Assembly (NCBI GenBank): GCA_015345905.1
Contig: JADDTR010000010.1
Coordinates: 1 to 64,000, forward strand
Origin: Aotearoamyces nothofagi
Taxonomy: Eukaryota > Ascomycota > Leotiomycetes > Leotiales > Tympanidaceae
DNA length: 64,000 bases
Direction of reading: 5' to 3'
A program made the translations under genes and the position numbers. The notes below the pieces were generated by a model, which saw nothing but the letters and a program-made list of their open reading frames with translations, was not told the DNA's origin and searched no databases. Positions 10,574 to 22,216 of the stretch are shown here, one piece after another (the stretch's first letter is position 1; each line of letters opens with the position of its first letter).

Positions 10574-11536
10574 ATGGTCGTGCCTGCTACCTCGAGAGAG
10601 TCTCCGCCTGAAGATGCCGTTGGCAGCCAACTAAACTTAGAAATCGCCTCCATCCAAGCGCAAAGTACACCTACCTCATCCCCCGTCCTGCCATTAACTA
10701 ACCATAGAATAGTAACATCCCTTCAATCTCTCCGAGCCCTTCAAACCACCACGATCCTCTCTTCACGCTCCTCTCACGCAATCCTCTCGCGCCTTCGTGC
10801 CTCCAACAAATCCACATCAACAACGCCACCCGACGACAGCAATCCCCTCCACCACACCCTCCTCTCCCGCTCCAAGCAGCAGCTCGCGCACAACCAAGAA
10901 TGCCTCTACCGTACCTGTGCCGGCATCACGACCTTCAAGGTCCGCGACCCGGATCCGAATGCCGTAGACAAGGGCGACGTCCTCGGCCTACGCATCGAGG
11001 CTTTCACAAGCGGCAAATTCATTAGGCCATACTATGTATTCCTGAACAAGCCGTATCCAGGTGCTCGGATCCTGCGCATCCATCGGCATACAGTGCCGCC
11101 GTCTATCCCGCTTGCTGCTCTCGCGGAGAAATACCTGCCCACTCCGACGGCTGGTTCGGGTGATGTCTTGAAGACGAGGAAGCAGAATTTACCGAGATTT
11201 GTCAGAAGTTTGAGGAAGGAGATTGCGACTTATCATAATCGCGTTACAGCGATTGCGGCAATGAGAAGAGTGTTTAGGTTAGATGTTAAGAAGGGTAGAG
11301 AGAAGGGAAAGGGTAGGGAACAGGATATCGTGGATATCAGTGCTGCGGACGCGGAGGCGAGACAGATTCGATTTGAGTGGGCTGATGGAAGGATTGGAAG
11401 GGTTGTGGTTAGCCCAGGTGGAGACGTTCAGAAGTGTGTCATTATTGGAGAGGATGGTCGAGATAGGTCGTCCGAGCGGAAAGTGCTTGGAGGTGATGGG
11501 CGAATAGAGGGATTGGCTGAAAGGCTTAGCGGATAG
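10574..11536 (+). CDS. Inner kinetochore protein CENP-O (Mcm21)
   Basis: A single-exon gene for 320 residues. The central block holds GITTFKVRDPDPNAVDKG, VLGLRIEAF, FIRPYYVFLNKP, IHRHTVPPSIPLAALAEKYLP, which is the conserved core of CENP-O/Mcm21. This is the COMA-complex subunit that links centromeric nucleosomes to the outer kinetochore. The N-terminal hundred residues are Ser/Thr-rich and variable; a charged segment (KKGREKGKGREQ) follows the core and precedes a short C-terminal β-rich part. The reading frame is open upstream but the first ATG is at 10574, and its context (CAATTATGG) is acceptable. Divergent from the acetyl-CoA transporter; the shared 490 bp may hold both promoters. Confidence 0.85.
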   Translation: MVVPATSRESPPEDAVGSQLNLEIASIQAQSTPTSSPVLPLTNHRIVTSLQSLRALQTTTILSSRSSHAILSRLRASNKSTSTTPPDDSNPLHHTLLSRSKQQLAHNQECLYRTCAGITTFKVRDPDPNAVDKGDVLGLRIEAFTSGKFIRPYYVFLNKPYPGARILRIHRHTVPPSIPLAALAEKYLPTPTAGSGDVLKTRKQNLPRFVRSLRKEIATYHNRVTAIAAMRRVFRLDVKKGREKGKGREQDIVDISAADAEARQIRFEWADGRIGRVVVSPGGDVQKCVIIGEDGRDRSSERKVLGGDGRIEGLAERLSG

Positions 11537-11788
11537 TGTAGATAAAACAGTCTGGCGTTAGGTCATGTGCGTTAGATGATACCCAACAGCAATTACTACG
11601 ATAATAGCTTTCCTATTAGTTTATACATTAGACATCACTCTAAACATCCCACTCGAGACCATGTCCAAGCTGCAACAAAGTCGCTCAGTGATTAATTAGC
11701 CCCTGCCAGTGCGATTCCCAGTATCCTTTCTAGTTCATATGACCCATCCCGACGCCGAATTTCAAACGCAGTGGCCTATTAACCCAGC

Positions 11789-12264
11789 TTAAGCAACTTT
11801 CGCCCAAGATCCTTTCATAGATCTTATGCAGTCAACACCAGTTTGGTTGAACTGCACAAACTGTAAAGCAATACGTTAGTGAGAAACCCCAACATATAGG
11901 GACTAGGGATACGCCTGACTTACTCCTTTGCAGCACACCGGGATGTCCTTTTCGCCATCGCAAAAATAGTTTGGGGGGGTCCAATAGTCGGTTATCTTTG
12001 AAGGTTCATGGCCTACGGCGATAGTAAGTCTCTTGCTGTGGAGTAGTGATAATTTTACTTACAGCCAGTTCCAGGTCCCACGTCATAAATACCAAAGGGT
12101 CTACCACCTTCTAATCCAATACCTACAGCAATCATTTTTATGGGAATGCGAGAGAGACAGCAAAGACCTTGCCAGACAGAGTCGCTTGCTGGACAGACGA
12201 AGTTGGAGGCAAGGCTGGAAGGAATGAGAGCCAAGCAGCCAATGATAGTGAGAGTGCGACGCAT
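11789..12264 (-). CDS. Secreted eight-cysteine hydrophobin-like protein
   Basis: Three exons (12264-12063, 12012-11924, 11860-11789) with introns of 50 and 63 nt (both GTAAGT donors) encode 120 residues. A signal peptide of about 20 residues ends in SSLAS. The mature part has eight Cys in the order C-CC-C-C-CC-C with spacings 10, 31, 16, 8 and 12. All fit the general hydrophobin pattern. The 10, 16 and 8 match class II, while the 31-residue third gap is class I-like. Hydrophobins coat aerial hyphae and spores with amphipathic films. Low similarity otherwise means it could be another cysteine-rich secreted protein. Each exon alone is too short to stand out as an ORF. Lies convergent to CENP-O, 253 bp away. 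Confidence 0.7.
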
Positions 12265-12631
12265 GTTGGTAGTACTGACTTTGACACGTTGAGTGCCGAA
12301 GATCGAGGTCTGTTGATGATGACGGGTGTATGGGTATTCAACAATGGCTACTAGGAAATTGATCGATATTGAAAACATGAATGTTGGAAAAAGAAAATGC
12401 CCACAAAAGTGGTCTAACGGCCTTTTGCCCCTCCAAGTCACCAGTTCATTCCTTCCTTCCCCTTTCTTTCATGCTCATTATTTCGTAATATGACGTTATG
12501 ACTAATCCAAGGATCGTGCGGTACGGATATGACTTCGTAAATTATTCGTCAAATTTAGGCAAGAAGGTGCTATTATCGTTCCCACGGCTAATCGAGGCAG
12601 TTGCATCCCCTAGTTGAATATCCATGTTGCT

Positions 12632-15600
12632 CTAGGCCTCCTTAGGTTCTCGACCACCTGCGCCAGCACCCTTCTTCAAATCCTCTAAAATAGCCTTCAG
12701 CTTCTTCATCGGTACTGGCTTGGTCAAGAAAAGATCAATGCCATTACTAAATGCCTCCTGGCGATCGCTCAACGATGCTGCACCCGTAAGAGCGATAATG
12801 ACAGCTGCAGGCCATTTCTTCTTTTTCTCAAACCGTCGTATCTCTCTGGAGGCGGTCAATCCATCCATAACTGGCATTGAAATGTCCATGAAAATGACAT
12901 CGAAGGCTCCGCCGCATTCTTGGTAACTATGCAGTGCTTCGAGACCATTTACCGCCGTACTATGAGGAAGAGAAAGCTTGTGCATGTAGGCAACGAGTAG
13001 CTATGTGCGTTAGTAGGGTGGAGAGAGTGGAGAGGGGATGTGGCCAACCTTGAGGTTTATTTGGTTGTCTTCGACTAGGAGAATTCTAAGTTCGGTGCCT
13101 TCACTAACTGATGATTTGATAGGTTCAGTATTGTGGTGTTGCATTGGTGGTCGTATGGTAAATTCGGCTGCTTCCGGGCTCCGTGTAACAGTCTGATCAT
13201 TACCTATGCTGAAAAAGTCGCTGGCAGAGTCTAAAATGAGGGATTGCCTGGGATTCGAAATATCCCTTCTACTCCATAACTGACGATAAGGTTAAATCTG
13301 TAAAGAGGAGTACATGGGTTAGAGACTTACTCCTGGCTTCGGAGCCTTCACTTTCGGAGGCGCTTCACAGAATGCGTGATGTAGGATCTTGGCAACCTTA
13401 TGTGGTCCAAATCTACAAGAATCAGTACCAGTTTCGACCACAGAGTGGTACGAATACTTACGGTTGTAAAATCGAGAGTATCCTCACGCCCTCGATTTTT
13501 TCAAAAGTCAGGTGCGAGTTCAAAGCACCATAAAGCACAAAAATTGTCGAACCTTTCCCGCCTCTCACAAGCTTCCTGCTAGCAGCATGGATTCGCGACT
13601 CCAGATCGAGGTGGCTTATTTCCGTTGCTAGAACTACATGTACATTGGCTGCTGCCAAGTCAAGTTCTGGCGAATGTATAATGTCCATGCCAAACCACTC
13701 TGTCATCATCAAGCTGATGGAGTTCTTTAAAGATGCTTTGCCTTCAGCTTCTGGCGAGAGGATCCCTGTGGGTGTGTCCACTTCAGCATACATATCAAAT
13801 GCCACTAGGCACACTCTCACACCCTTTGTCTTCTCTCGAACTTCGGAAATGATTTTTGCATCTGGACTCTCAAACATCGACGGTGGTGTCGGTGGGATAA
13901 GAGGAAGGGTAATCTTAGCCTCCGTCCCTGTACCCTGTTCACTACTGATATCAATCGTCCCGCCCAAGTCCTTAACAATACGCCGCACAATGCTCAAGCC
14001 AAGTCCAGTTCCAACAGCAAGCGCATCTTCCTGGGCAAAAGGAGTGTATAAATGATGCTTAAGGAATTCTTGCGATATTCCCTTTCCGGAATCCTTCACT
14101 GTTAACGAGAGTGTAGATTGAGGCGTACCATCACGAGATGGCGGATTGCTCTTGACTTTTAGCGATACGTGGACGAATCCAGATGCTGTGTATTTCATAG
14201 AATTACTAAATACATTCATTAGAATCCTGCGCCAGGCTCCTGCATCGATATGAAAATGCCAGCTGGGATGCCACTCGATATCTGTGATGACTGCAACTGT
14301 CGGTTTTTTGGCGAGTGAAGACGGAGCTTGAAATTCCGATAGCCCATGTGATTGCACAGCTTTTGAAAGCAGAGGTTTTTCATCGTATGGTCTCTTAGTT
14401 GTACTGTAGCCAGCGTAAATACTATTAATGACTTCCTCGGAGAGCACTGAAACATCTTCAACGTCATCGGTCGTAGCGGCCTTTGCTATTCCCCGCAGAC
14501 GAGAGCTGTCCCTGTGCTGGCGACCGGTCCTTCTCGCTCGTCCCTTTTCCTTTACCTTTTTGTTAACTTTCGAGAAGTCCAGGACATGGTTTATAGTATC
14601 CAGTAGTGTCTTCCCGCAAGATTGAATCGTGCTGACCATGTCGGCTTGCATTTCTGACATGACCGTTTCCTGGAGAAACTCTACACTTGCTAAAACTCCA
14701 TGAAGTGGAGACCGAAGCCTAGACATATTAGCACGTCTATACTTACTTGAAGGCTGTCAATGCTTACTCGTGGCTAATGCTGGACGTGAAATCCATCTTC
14801 ATCTGTGCTGACATTAATGCGGAGAGTCGCGATAGTTCCGCCATGATACTATTACTAAATGCGTTCAGGTAAAGTATATCCTCTTCAGGGCGAAAGAAGC
14901 GTGTGGGCCGTGTCGACCAAACGAGGCTCCCTGCAAACCAATGCCCCTTTACATTATCATAAAGAGGGAAGAAGATTGCAGATCGGACTCCTGGCAGCAT
15001 TTTTAGTATAGTCTCTGCCTCTTGCTCTTTCGACAGTCTCTTTTTTCTTTGGGGATCGTGCGCTCGGTGGTGCGGGCTATGCGACAGATGACCATTCTCG
15101 TTAGATGAGAATTCTGATGAATCACCAGATGATATGGAGCCATCTTCGTCAAAATTAAAGACTTTCCCGGTAGGATATTTCTTCAATAGTCCTCGAAGAA
15201 ATGTCACTGAGAGCGCGCGGTGCTCTTCCGGAACCGCATGACCGTTCAGACTCGATCGTGTTCGAGTTGAGAAGCCTAAAATATGCGCGGTCTCTTCTGC
15301 TTCTCCGGGGCTGTACGGTTTTGGCACTCGTCCGTCACCATTGACAATACTAGTTCTCCGACTTATATCATCCTCACTACATGAAGTAGTCACCTCTGAT
15401 AGTCCATTCGGTGCCCACGATGGTTCAATATTTGGTTCTTTCACAGATCCACCAAACGAGCCAACGTTTGCATCATAAAAGATAGCTCCATCTAGTCCAA
15501 TAGCCTCTCGAATAAGGTTTGCTGCACGTGAAACGACACTTCTCGTGTCTGTTGAGACCAAAGCCTCTTGTAACATTTTACCCGTGCTGGCATCAAATGA

Positions 15601-16816
15601 TGCAGCTCTCTCCTCTGGTGAGTCCATGAATTTGCCAGGTGTACTTGCTCCAGAGTTCCAGTTTGTCTCTATTGATTCTGGCTCGGTTGGTTCCCCAGGA
15701 CTCTTTGGAAAACTCCATCCCTGGCTAAAAGTCGATTCCGTCGTTGGTTGTGGCACACAGGAGATACTTTTCTCTCGAATTGTAGTTGATGAGCTTGTTC
15801 GGTCTCGTTGAGAGGGCCGGTCCCTTAGACCAGCACCGTTCACACCATTCAAGCCTTGCACTTGGTATCTATCAGGAGTATCCTGCACACCAAATTCAAT
15901 ATCCGCATCACGTTCAAGTGCATGCGTAGGCAGATCACTCCTTTCCTTGGCGTTCTCAGTATTGTGTCCGCCTTGGTTCACCCACCAGTCTCGCAAACTA
16001 GCCAAGTCAATAAGCATATTTTTAGTTAGAGGTGGGGGTCGCTACCTAGATTGTCCTTCAACAAATAGCCCCAGAGCTTTGACCTTCCTCTCTGCTTGGT
16101 AGTGTTTCTTGTGGGCACTGACAGACCTGAGATGATCCATTATAGTCACGGCCATGTCTTTGAGGAATTGAATATCAGCATCGCTCACCCCGTCCCTAGG
16201 TTTGTCATCGAGGACGATATAAAAGCCGATAACGTGGTCGCTGGGCGTCCTGATAGGGAAGGATGCTAGAAATCGATTATACGGCGGGTTCTGCACCAGA
16301 GCGCAACTCTTGAATCTATCATCCGCACTCAGGTCATTAACGACGAGATGACGCTCAAGGCGGGCAGACAACGGCCGCACGCGTGTAAGCTCCAGCATCG
16401 CTCGGGAGATACCAGTTTTATCATCCAGGGCTCCGACACCATGCCAAAGAGCATCGCCTCTGGCGTGCCTGGTGTCCTCTTGAAGTGACATGGTCTTTCC
16501 CGCCTCCGCAATCACGTACTCGGTCGATCTCGTAACAAGAGTTATTATGCCGCGCTGTGCATTCATCCGCAAGGCGCCCAGCTGCGCAAGGGCAGTGAGC
16601 GAGGAGTCATTCGACGAGTGCGGGCCTCCATTGGCGCCACAGTCTCTGGTCAAGTCTTCGGGCTGGTAATATCTACGCATAACAGTATATGTTAGCAAAG
16701 AACACAATCGGACTCATAGTAAGAGTCCAGCCCAGGCTGTCAAGCCTCCAGGCAAGAATCAAAACTGACCTATACAGCTCCCTCTCGCGGCTAGTGTCCG
16801 AGAACCTGCCCATCAT
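12632..16816 (-). CDS. Hybrid sensor histidine kinase with GAF domain
   Basis: Seven exons (16816-16770, 16672-16046, 15997-14768, 14718-13462, 13412-13331, 13279-13049, 13000-12632) close in frame to 1280 residues; six introns of 48-97 nt. Begins MMGRFSDTSRERELYRYYQP, a start seen in this fungal kinase group. Order: GAF-type sensor domain (about 60-215); long Ser-rich linker; HisKA with phospho-acceptor His in SSISHELRSPLHG (near 633); HATPase_c with N box NVFSNSMKY, G1 DSGKGIS and G2 GTGLGLSIV; receiver domain from LLVEDNQINLK through DVIFMDISMPVMDG (phospho-acceptor Asp), ALTG and TKPV. It should autophosphorylate and pass phosphate His-Asp within the chain, then to a phosphotransfer protein feeding the fungal HOG-type pathway. 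Cytosolic: no membrane segment. The signal sensed is unknown. Confidence 0.92.
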
Positions 16817-16861
16817 GCCGAAGGTGGTACGACAGAATGCGAGAAGCAACGGACGTATCAC

Positions 16862-18909
16862 AGATTATCATCGCTCCCTCTGGTCTGTAGACTCTGCGCT
16901 GGGCGGGTGTCCCTGTCGCCGTTTCCAACAGCAAGAACAATGGAAGAGGGAGCGAAAAGAAGAATGGAATAGTGCGGGCGCCTGGCAGTCTATGTCCAAT
17001 ACGGAGGCGGATGTCTCGGTGTACATAAGCTAGTACGCGATACTGATCTGAGCCCGCCCCGGCCCAAGCTTTCGGATGTCGGGAAGCTCAAACATGCGTT
17101 AGAGATCACAGCCACAGCCGCTGAACAAGGGCGCCTTTGTGGCTGCGATTGCGTCGCTGGACCGATTCCGATCGAAGAGCCTCAACGCTGCTCTGCGAGC
17201 GGCGGCCGGCTCTTTGCAGACAGCTATGAAGCTCTCTCTTCTCCAGACGCCCAGGCGGCGCGAGATGGCGAACAGAGAGACGGGTTGCAGAGGACAGAAT
17301 AGACATCCCACGTTAGCATCGGTAAGCATACGGGAGCATTTTCAGTGGGGACGACGCGCAGATTATCTCATGCAGGGAGCTGAGTAAAAGGGACGGATGG
17401 ACGGGTGCTGGCAGCGACGGGGGATTGTTTGCAACTTTTCGTTTGCTTGCCCTTGCAGCATTCGCACAGGGCAACTGGAAAGCCGAGGGCCCTGTGCTGC
17501 TGCCCTGCCCTCCCCTGCCCTGCCCAACAGCGGTCCAGCACCGCATCGCGCAAGGCGCCAGGTCAGGTCAGGTACTGAGGGTGTCGGTGTCTGCCACCCG
17601 GTGGTGCCTGGCCGCGGCGGCCACGGCGACCTTCCAGCTAGCGACTGCAGACACGCCCGAGCGTGTGCAGGGGACGGCGGGCGCAGTGGATAGATAGGAT
17701 ACCTAGCCACCACCACTATAACGGGCACACGGAGGGCTCGGGGTGCAGTGCAGACAGCCCACTACGCCCGCCATGGAGTGCGGGCACAGTACTGTGCGTA
17801 CTGCAAAGCCGAGCCGGCATCGCATCCCTTGGGGGATTCCGCAGGGTGTTCCGTAGGGTGTTCCGTTCCATCCTCGCTGGGGTGTTCGGCTAGGTTTGGG
17901 TTATTCCCAGCACTGTGCGTCCCGTGCCACGTGAATGCCGACGCACAGCGACAACAGGCTACAGGCTACAGGCTAAAGGCTTCGGTAAGTACAGTACTTA
18001 CAGTATTCGTGCTAGGTATACACCTACAGTACACCCCTACTTGCACACCCCTACTTGCACACCCTTACTTGCACACCCCAGGCCCGTGTGCACCTCGTCT
18101 CTACCGGCAGTGTCCCCCGCCCCCAAGCCCACCCCGCCCCACCCCACCCCGCCCCAGCTCGCCCAGCCCGCCCGCTCGTGCCTGAATATCATGCACGGGT
18201 ACGTACCTGCGGTCATGCACCTCGTCCTTCCACCCAGGCTCACCGATGCAGTCTATCACCGCCTCTATAACGCCTCCAAGTGCCTCTCCTCCTTCTCGCT
18301 GGCACCTAAACATCCAGTATGTGACACCTCGCTGGCAGACTTCGTAGACTTGGAGAATCTCATGGTGAATCGGCCTTTGGCGTCGATACAGATTCCACCC
18401 AGGGCCCGTTGTCGGCAAGCCAATTCCTAGGCCCTATCATTCTAGTGACTGAGCGTCGGACATCTCTGAATCCGATAAAGCTGCTACGTTGAGAGGGTAT
18501 TGCTGATTACTGCGTACTCCCAAAAGCTTAGGCCAGCTCTTGGAAATGCTGCAGTCGATGATAGTGTGCCAGATCAGGGCAGGAGGACGCGCGGACTTGA
18601 TCTGTGCTTCTATTTGGAATTATCCCACGGCGAAGGCATACACCGCCGCGTGCTCGTCCGGCAATCGCACCAGACACCGGTCACAGCACGTGACCGGCGG
18701 ATGAAAGTAAAGTCGCACTTCTTTTTGGTGACACCAGGCACCAGATCAACTTATAAATCTCCATTGGCCCAGACTTATATCCACTTGCAGCAAGATAACA
18801 ATCAGCCTTACTAACCTTGGTGGCTTGTATCTCAAGCATGTTCAATATTTGGCCTAACCCTTGTGCTTCCTGAGGCACAAATACCGGGATTTGCTAATTT
18901 TGGCATCCA
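16862..18909. other. Intergenic, GC-rich with simple repeats
   Basis: About 2 kb between the kinase 5' end and the nitrilase promoter. Composition is GC-rich from 17400 to 18250, with C-rich runs (18110-18170) and a 15-bp tandem array at 18031-18079. ORFs here are low-complexity and change frame with the repeats. No gene supported. Confidence 0.55.
18031..18079. repeat. 15-bp tandem repeat (ACACCCCTACTTGCA)n
   Basis: About three and a half copies, one with a C-to-T change. Confidence 0.75.
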
Positions 18910-18917
18910 TATAAAAA
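18910..18917 (+). promoter_or_regulatory. TATA box of the nitrilase gene
   Basis: TATAAAAA, 81 bp before the ATG at 18991. Confidence 0.5.
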
Positions 18918-18990
18918 TAAGATCAACCCCGTCCCTCAAACGTCGCTGAAGTGATCTTCCACAACATCTTCCACAATTGAATCTCAAAAA

Positions 18991-20108
18991 ATGCCTTCTA
19001 TATTAAAGCTCGGCGCCGCCCAATCGCGGACGCTGGACACTCTAGCAGAGACCCTCGCCGACCTCGAGCAAACCACTAAGAAAGCAGCATCCCAGAAGAT
19101 CGATCTTCTTCTCTTCCCCGAAGCATATCTCGGGGGTTATCCTCGCGGCTGTGACTTCGGCGCGACGGTTGGTTCACGCTCTGATTCTGGTCGGGCGCAG
19201 TTCCTGGAGTATTTCCGTGGGGCCGTGGATTTGGGCGATACGCCCATCGGCGGCGGAGATGACTGGGTCGAGAAGAGACTGCCGCCACCCAAGAGCGGTG
19301 GCGTGAGAGGGGATGGGACGAGAGAAGAGCTGGAACGGATCGCGAAGGAGACAGGCGTGTTTCTTGTTGTGGGACTGATTGAGCGATCCGGAGGAACGCT
19401 CTATTGTGGTGCTATCTATGTTGATCCTGTGCGGGGAGCCCTAGGGAAGAGGAGGAAGCTGATGCCTGTGAGTTTCCACCTCTCCCATGCCTCGCTCATC
19501 TTCTGACGACTAACTCTGCTGCGCAGACGGGTAGCGAGAGACTCGTTTGGGGCCAAGGAGCCGCTTCTTCTCTCCGGGCTGTGACGACCCAAATCCGTGG
19601 CGTCAAGCTCACCCTTGCAGCCGCAATCTGCTGGGAGAGCTACATGCCACTCCTCCGGTATAGTCTCTACAGCCAAAACATAAATCTGTATCTCGCTCCA
19701 ACAGCCGATGCGCGAGATTCATGGCTAAGTGCCATGCGGACTGTGGCGGCGGAAGGGCGCTGCGTAGTCGTGACTGCGAACCAGTGCCAGCGCAAGAGCC
19801 ACCTGCCAAAATGGGTCGGCGTGGCCCAGACCGAGGAAGATGAATATGTGTCTCGTGGAGGCTCATGCATTGTTGCAGCTACGGGTGCGGTGGTTGTTGA
19901 GCCGCTTTGGGAGGTTGTTGATGGCGGGCTTGTTTCTGCCGAGGTGGATTTTGATGACTGTGAGAGGGGCAGGTTGGACTTGGATGTTGCTGGGAGCTAT
20001 TCCAGGTAAGTCTCCGGCAGATTGATGCCGTGGCAATGCTGATTCGTGTTTAGGAATGATGCTTTCAATTTCTCTGTCGAGGGATTAGATCTCTCTCCGC
20101 CCTTGTAG
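18991..20108 (+). CDS. Nitrilase (carbon-nitrogen hydrolase)
   Basis: Three exons (18991-19467, 19527-20005, 20054-20108) with introns of 59 and 48 nt give 336 residues, the usual size. Nitrilases hydrolyse organic nitriles to carboxylic acid and ammonia. The catalytic triad is visible: Glu in [13 protein letters not shown], Lys in [14 protein letters not shown] (assembled across intron 1) and nucleophile Cys in [13 protein letters not shown]. The downstream ARDSWLSAM and [13 protein letters not shown] segments are also typical. The fungal enzyme could be an aliphatic or aromatic nitrilase; cyanide hydratase is a close relative and cannot be excluded. No signal peptide, so cytosolic. It stands alone between repeat-rich spacers. 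Confidence 0.92.
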
Positions 20109-20214
20109 AAGGGGCTGAAAGAATGACGGGACAAGGAGGCATTTGACTTGATTGAATAAGTTCCCATCACTGACAAATGGCGGGGGTCTTTTTTTGTTGC
20201 TGTTTTTTTTTCCA

Positions 20215-20610
20215 ACATGACAACATTTTATAAGAAGCTGTAAATGACTAGAATGCTCTAGCCTGTACATGATTGAGAGTTCGTTGATTTTTTCACTGTA
20301 TCCTACCAGGATCTCTGATTGATCAAAAAGCTGTCGATAAATAATAACAGAATGATTTCCTTTTATTTTTCGTTACATTATATAAGAAACTATGATCGAC
20401 TAAAAAGCTGTTGTCGATAAACAACAAAGAGATTTTATTAATTCTTATATTATATTCTTCAAGAGCTTAAGAAGTCGGAAGTTATAATCAACCGAAAATC
20501 TATCGCCGATAAATGACAAGATGATTTTATTAATTTCCATACTATATTCAATAAGAAGCTGCAAGTGAATAAAAACCTATCGTCAATAACCAACAGCTAA
20601 TCTCATTCCC
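20215..20610. repeat. Degenerate AT-rich tandem array, 73-92 bp units
   Basis: Four to five diverged units share the order (A/G)ATC-ACTAAAA-GCTGT-CGATAAA-AACA, then GATTTTATTAATT and TATATT(C), then AAGAAGCT. Unit starts fall near 20322, 20395, 20488 and 20567. The array ends 10 bp before a TATA box. Units differ by many substitutions and indels, so the duplication is old or mutated. Confidence 0.65.
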
Positions 20611-20620
20611 ACGCTGCGAA

Positions 20621-20628
20621 TATAAATA
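20621..20628 (+). promoter_or_regulatory. TATA box upstream of a small broken ORF
   Basis: TATAAATA, 51 bp before the ATG at 20672, a normal fungal spacing. Confidence 0.45.
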
Positions 20629-20671
20629 GCAGGCCATCTCCCGACTTCTAGTCTAGACAATCGAAGAAGAA

Positions 20672-20998
20672 ATGCCGCTTTACTATCCCTTTAGGGCTGC
20701 TCCTCGAATAATACCAGCCAAGCAATCCTCTCGCCGTCCTCTCCGACCGTAAGAGCATGATCGTCTTGCTGTAGACAGTGTTGTCGTCGTTGGACCTCTC
20801 GCGGTCGCTGCATCTCTTGCCGCCGAAGGCCGACTTACCGCGCCTGGAATAACTGCATCCGCCAAACGGGTCTGCAGTGAATCTAACAAAAATCGTTCTG
20901 TCTTTGATATTTTCAGCACCACTGGATTCTTACTGGCAAACCTGCTTTCAGTGATTGGCGAGAGGACCTGGTATGGCTACAGCACATGGGATATTTAG
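20672..20998 (+). pseudogene. Small unidentified gene with one in-frame stop
   Basis: From ATG 20672 (context GAAGAAATGCC) the frame reads 26 codons (MPLYYPFRAAP...), hits TAA at 20750-20752, then stays open for 81 codons of protein-like sequence (for example STTGFLLANLLSVIGERTWY) to a TAG at 20996. No intron of workable size removes the stop. The TATA box and the long open stretch after the stop suggest a once functional gene of about 108 codons. Function unknown. Chance ORF remains possible, since the opposite strand is open too. Confidence 0.35.
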
Positions 20999-21164
20999 TC
21001 ACTTCTGTCCTGCCCACGGCAAAGACTCGCGAGGAAAAACAGGCAGGATATGATGCATTATTCGTGATATATAACAGATCCCTTTTGGAGATCTCAGCGG
21101 CGAGATCTCAAGCCATCTCCATCATCAATTCATCGCCAAATCCCTTTCCCGCTTCCGTCTAGAT

Positions 21165-21628
21165 CTATGCACCGCCCTCCTAAAAAGCCAAGGTTATTAG
21201 CAGAAGATAAGTCGCAAAAGAGGGCACGAGAAGTGGAAACAGCAGCAACGAACCTTTCTCTGCCCGACGAAGAATCCCAGCCCGAACGTCTCGGTGGTGA
21301 AGGTGATCTTGCTGCCCTTTGGGAAGTAGAAGACGTCTCCCTTGACCGCATGCACCTTCTGGCCCGTCTCGTCGCTGATGTCGAACTCGCCGTCGACGAT
21401 GATCTTCATCTCGTGGTACGTGTACTCGTAGATGAGCGGCGTCCCCTTCTCCAGCCGGTAGAAGCCGGCCGAGATGGGCTTCTCGTCGTCCGGCACGGGC
21501 TGCGTGTGCGGCAGCTTCGACGTCCCGGACGAGGCGATGTCGCCGAGGAAGGCGTTCTCGTTGGCGATCAGCGGGGGCTGGAAGGTGCTCTGGGCGGATG
21601 GGAAGTGGCTGAACGGTGGAGGAGACAT
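21165..21628 (-). CDS. EutQ-type cupin protein
   Basis: Two exons (21628-21254, 21179-21165) joined by a 74-nt intron (GTTCGT donor, GCTAATAAC branch, TTTTTAG acceptor) encode 129 residues ending GQRKEGGA. It is a single-domain cupin of the ethanolamine-utilisation EutQ-like family that is common in ascomycetes: AFLGDIASSGTSK, AGFYRLEKGTPLIYEY, MKIIVDGEFDISDETGQ and GDVFYFPKGSKITF follow the two cupin β-barrel motifs. Bacterial EutQ acts in ethanolamine metabolism, but the fungal role is not established. Without the intron the frame would run on into a Cys-rich, unlikely tail. Cytosolic. Confidence 0.85.
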
Positions 21629-22170
21629 CTCGACGGCGGTGCTGGTGGATTCGGAGGTGCTGTGGTGAGGAGCGTATTATTAGCTGCGTGTTCTCGAGTG
21701 AAGCTGTGGATGTCTCGATTCTCTCTCGGCGCAGCAAGCAAGCAAGAAAGCAGACATCAAGTCCCCGCCTCCCACGACCCAACGCCATCCAGACACAGCA
21801 CAAGCCGAGCAAGAAATCGGGGCAGCCATACCTTGAAGTGTGAATATTCCTAGAGAAAAGTCTCTTAAACGATGAGATTACACGGCAGAAGCAGAAGCAG
21901 AAGATGGGCGATGCAGAAGCGTCTCTCGCACGCAGACATCGGCCTCTTATACCCTCATCCCCTCCCCCTCCCCCTCCTCCCAGGTGGACGTGTCGGAAGT
22001 CGCGTCGAGTCGAAGGCAGTGCGAGTTGATCAGCCGCATCGGCGCCCGCAGGACTGCATTGCCGTCTTCAGCCTTAGCTCGGCGGGCGCGAGGCCCGTAC
22101 GAGGTAGCTTATCCATCGATCCCGCTGGTCTGCCCCATGAGGGCATCCCGGGTGGTCCAAGTCCGAGGGC

Positions 22171-22216
22171 AGAGAGGGAGGGAGAGGGAGAGGGAGAGGG
22201 AGAGGGAGAGAAGAGG
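22171..22216. repeat. (GGGAGA)n microsatellite
   Basis: Purine-only hexamer run of about seven units. Confidence 0.8.

Noticed and set aside
18031-18079. Possible CRISPR-like direct repeats
   Set aside because: Units are contiguous with no spacers; the organism is a eukaryote.
21167-21853. 228-codon plus-strand ORF
   Set aside because: Antisense shadow of the EutQ-type cupin gene, whose motifs are unmistakable on the minus strand.
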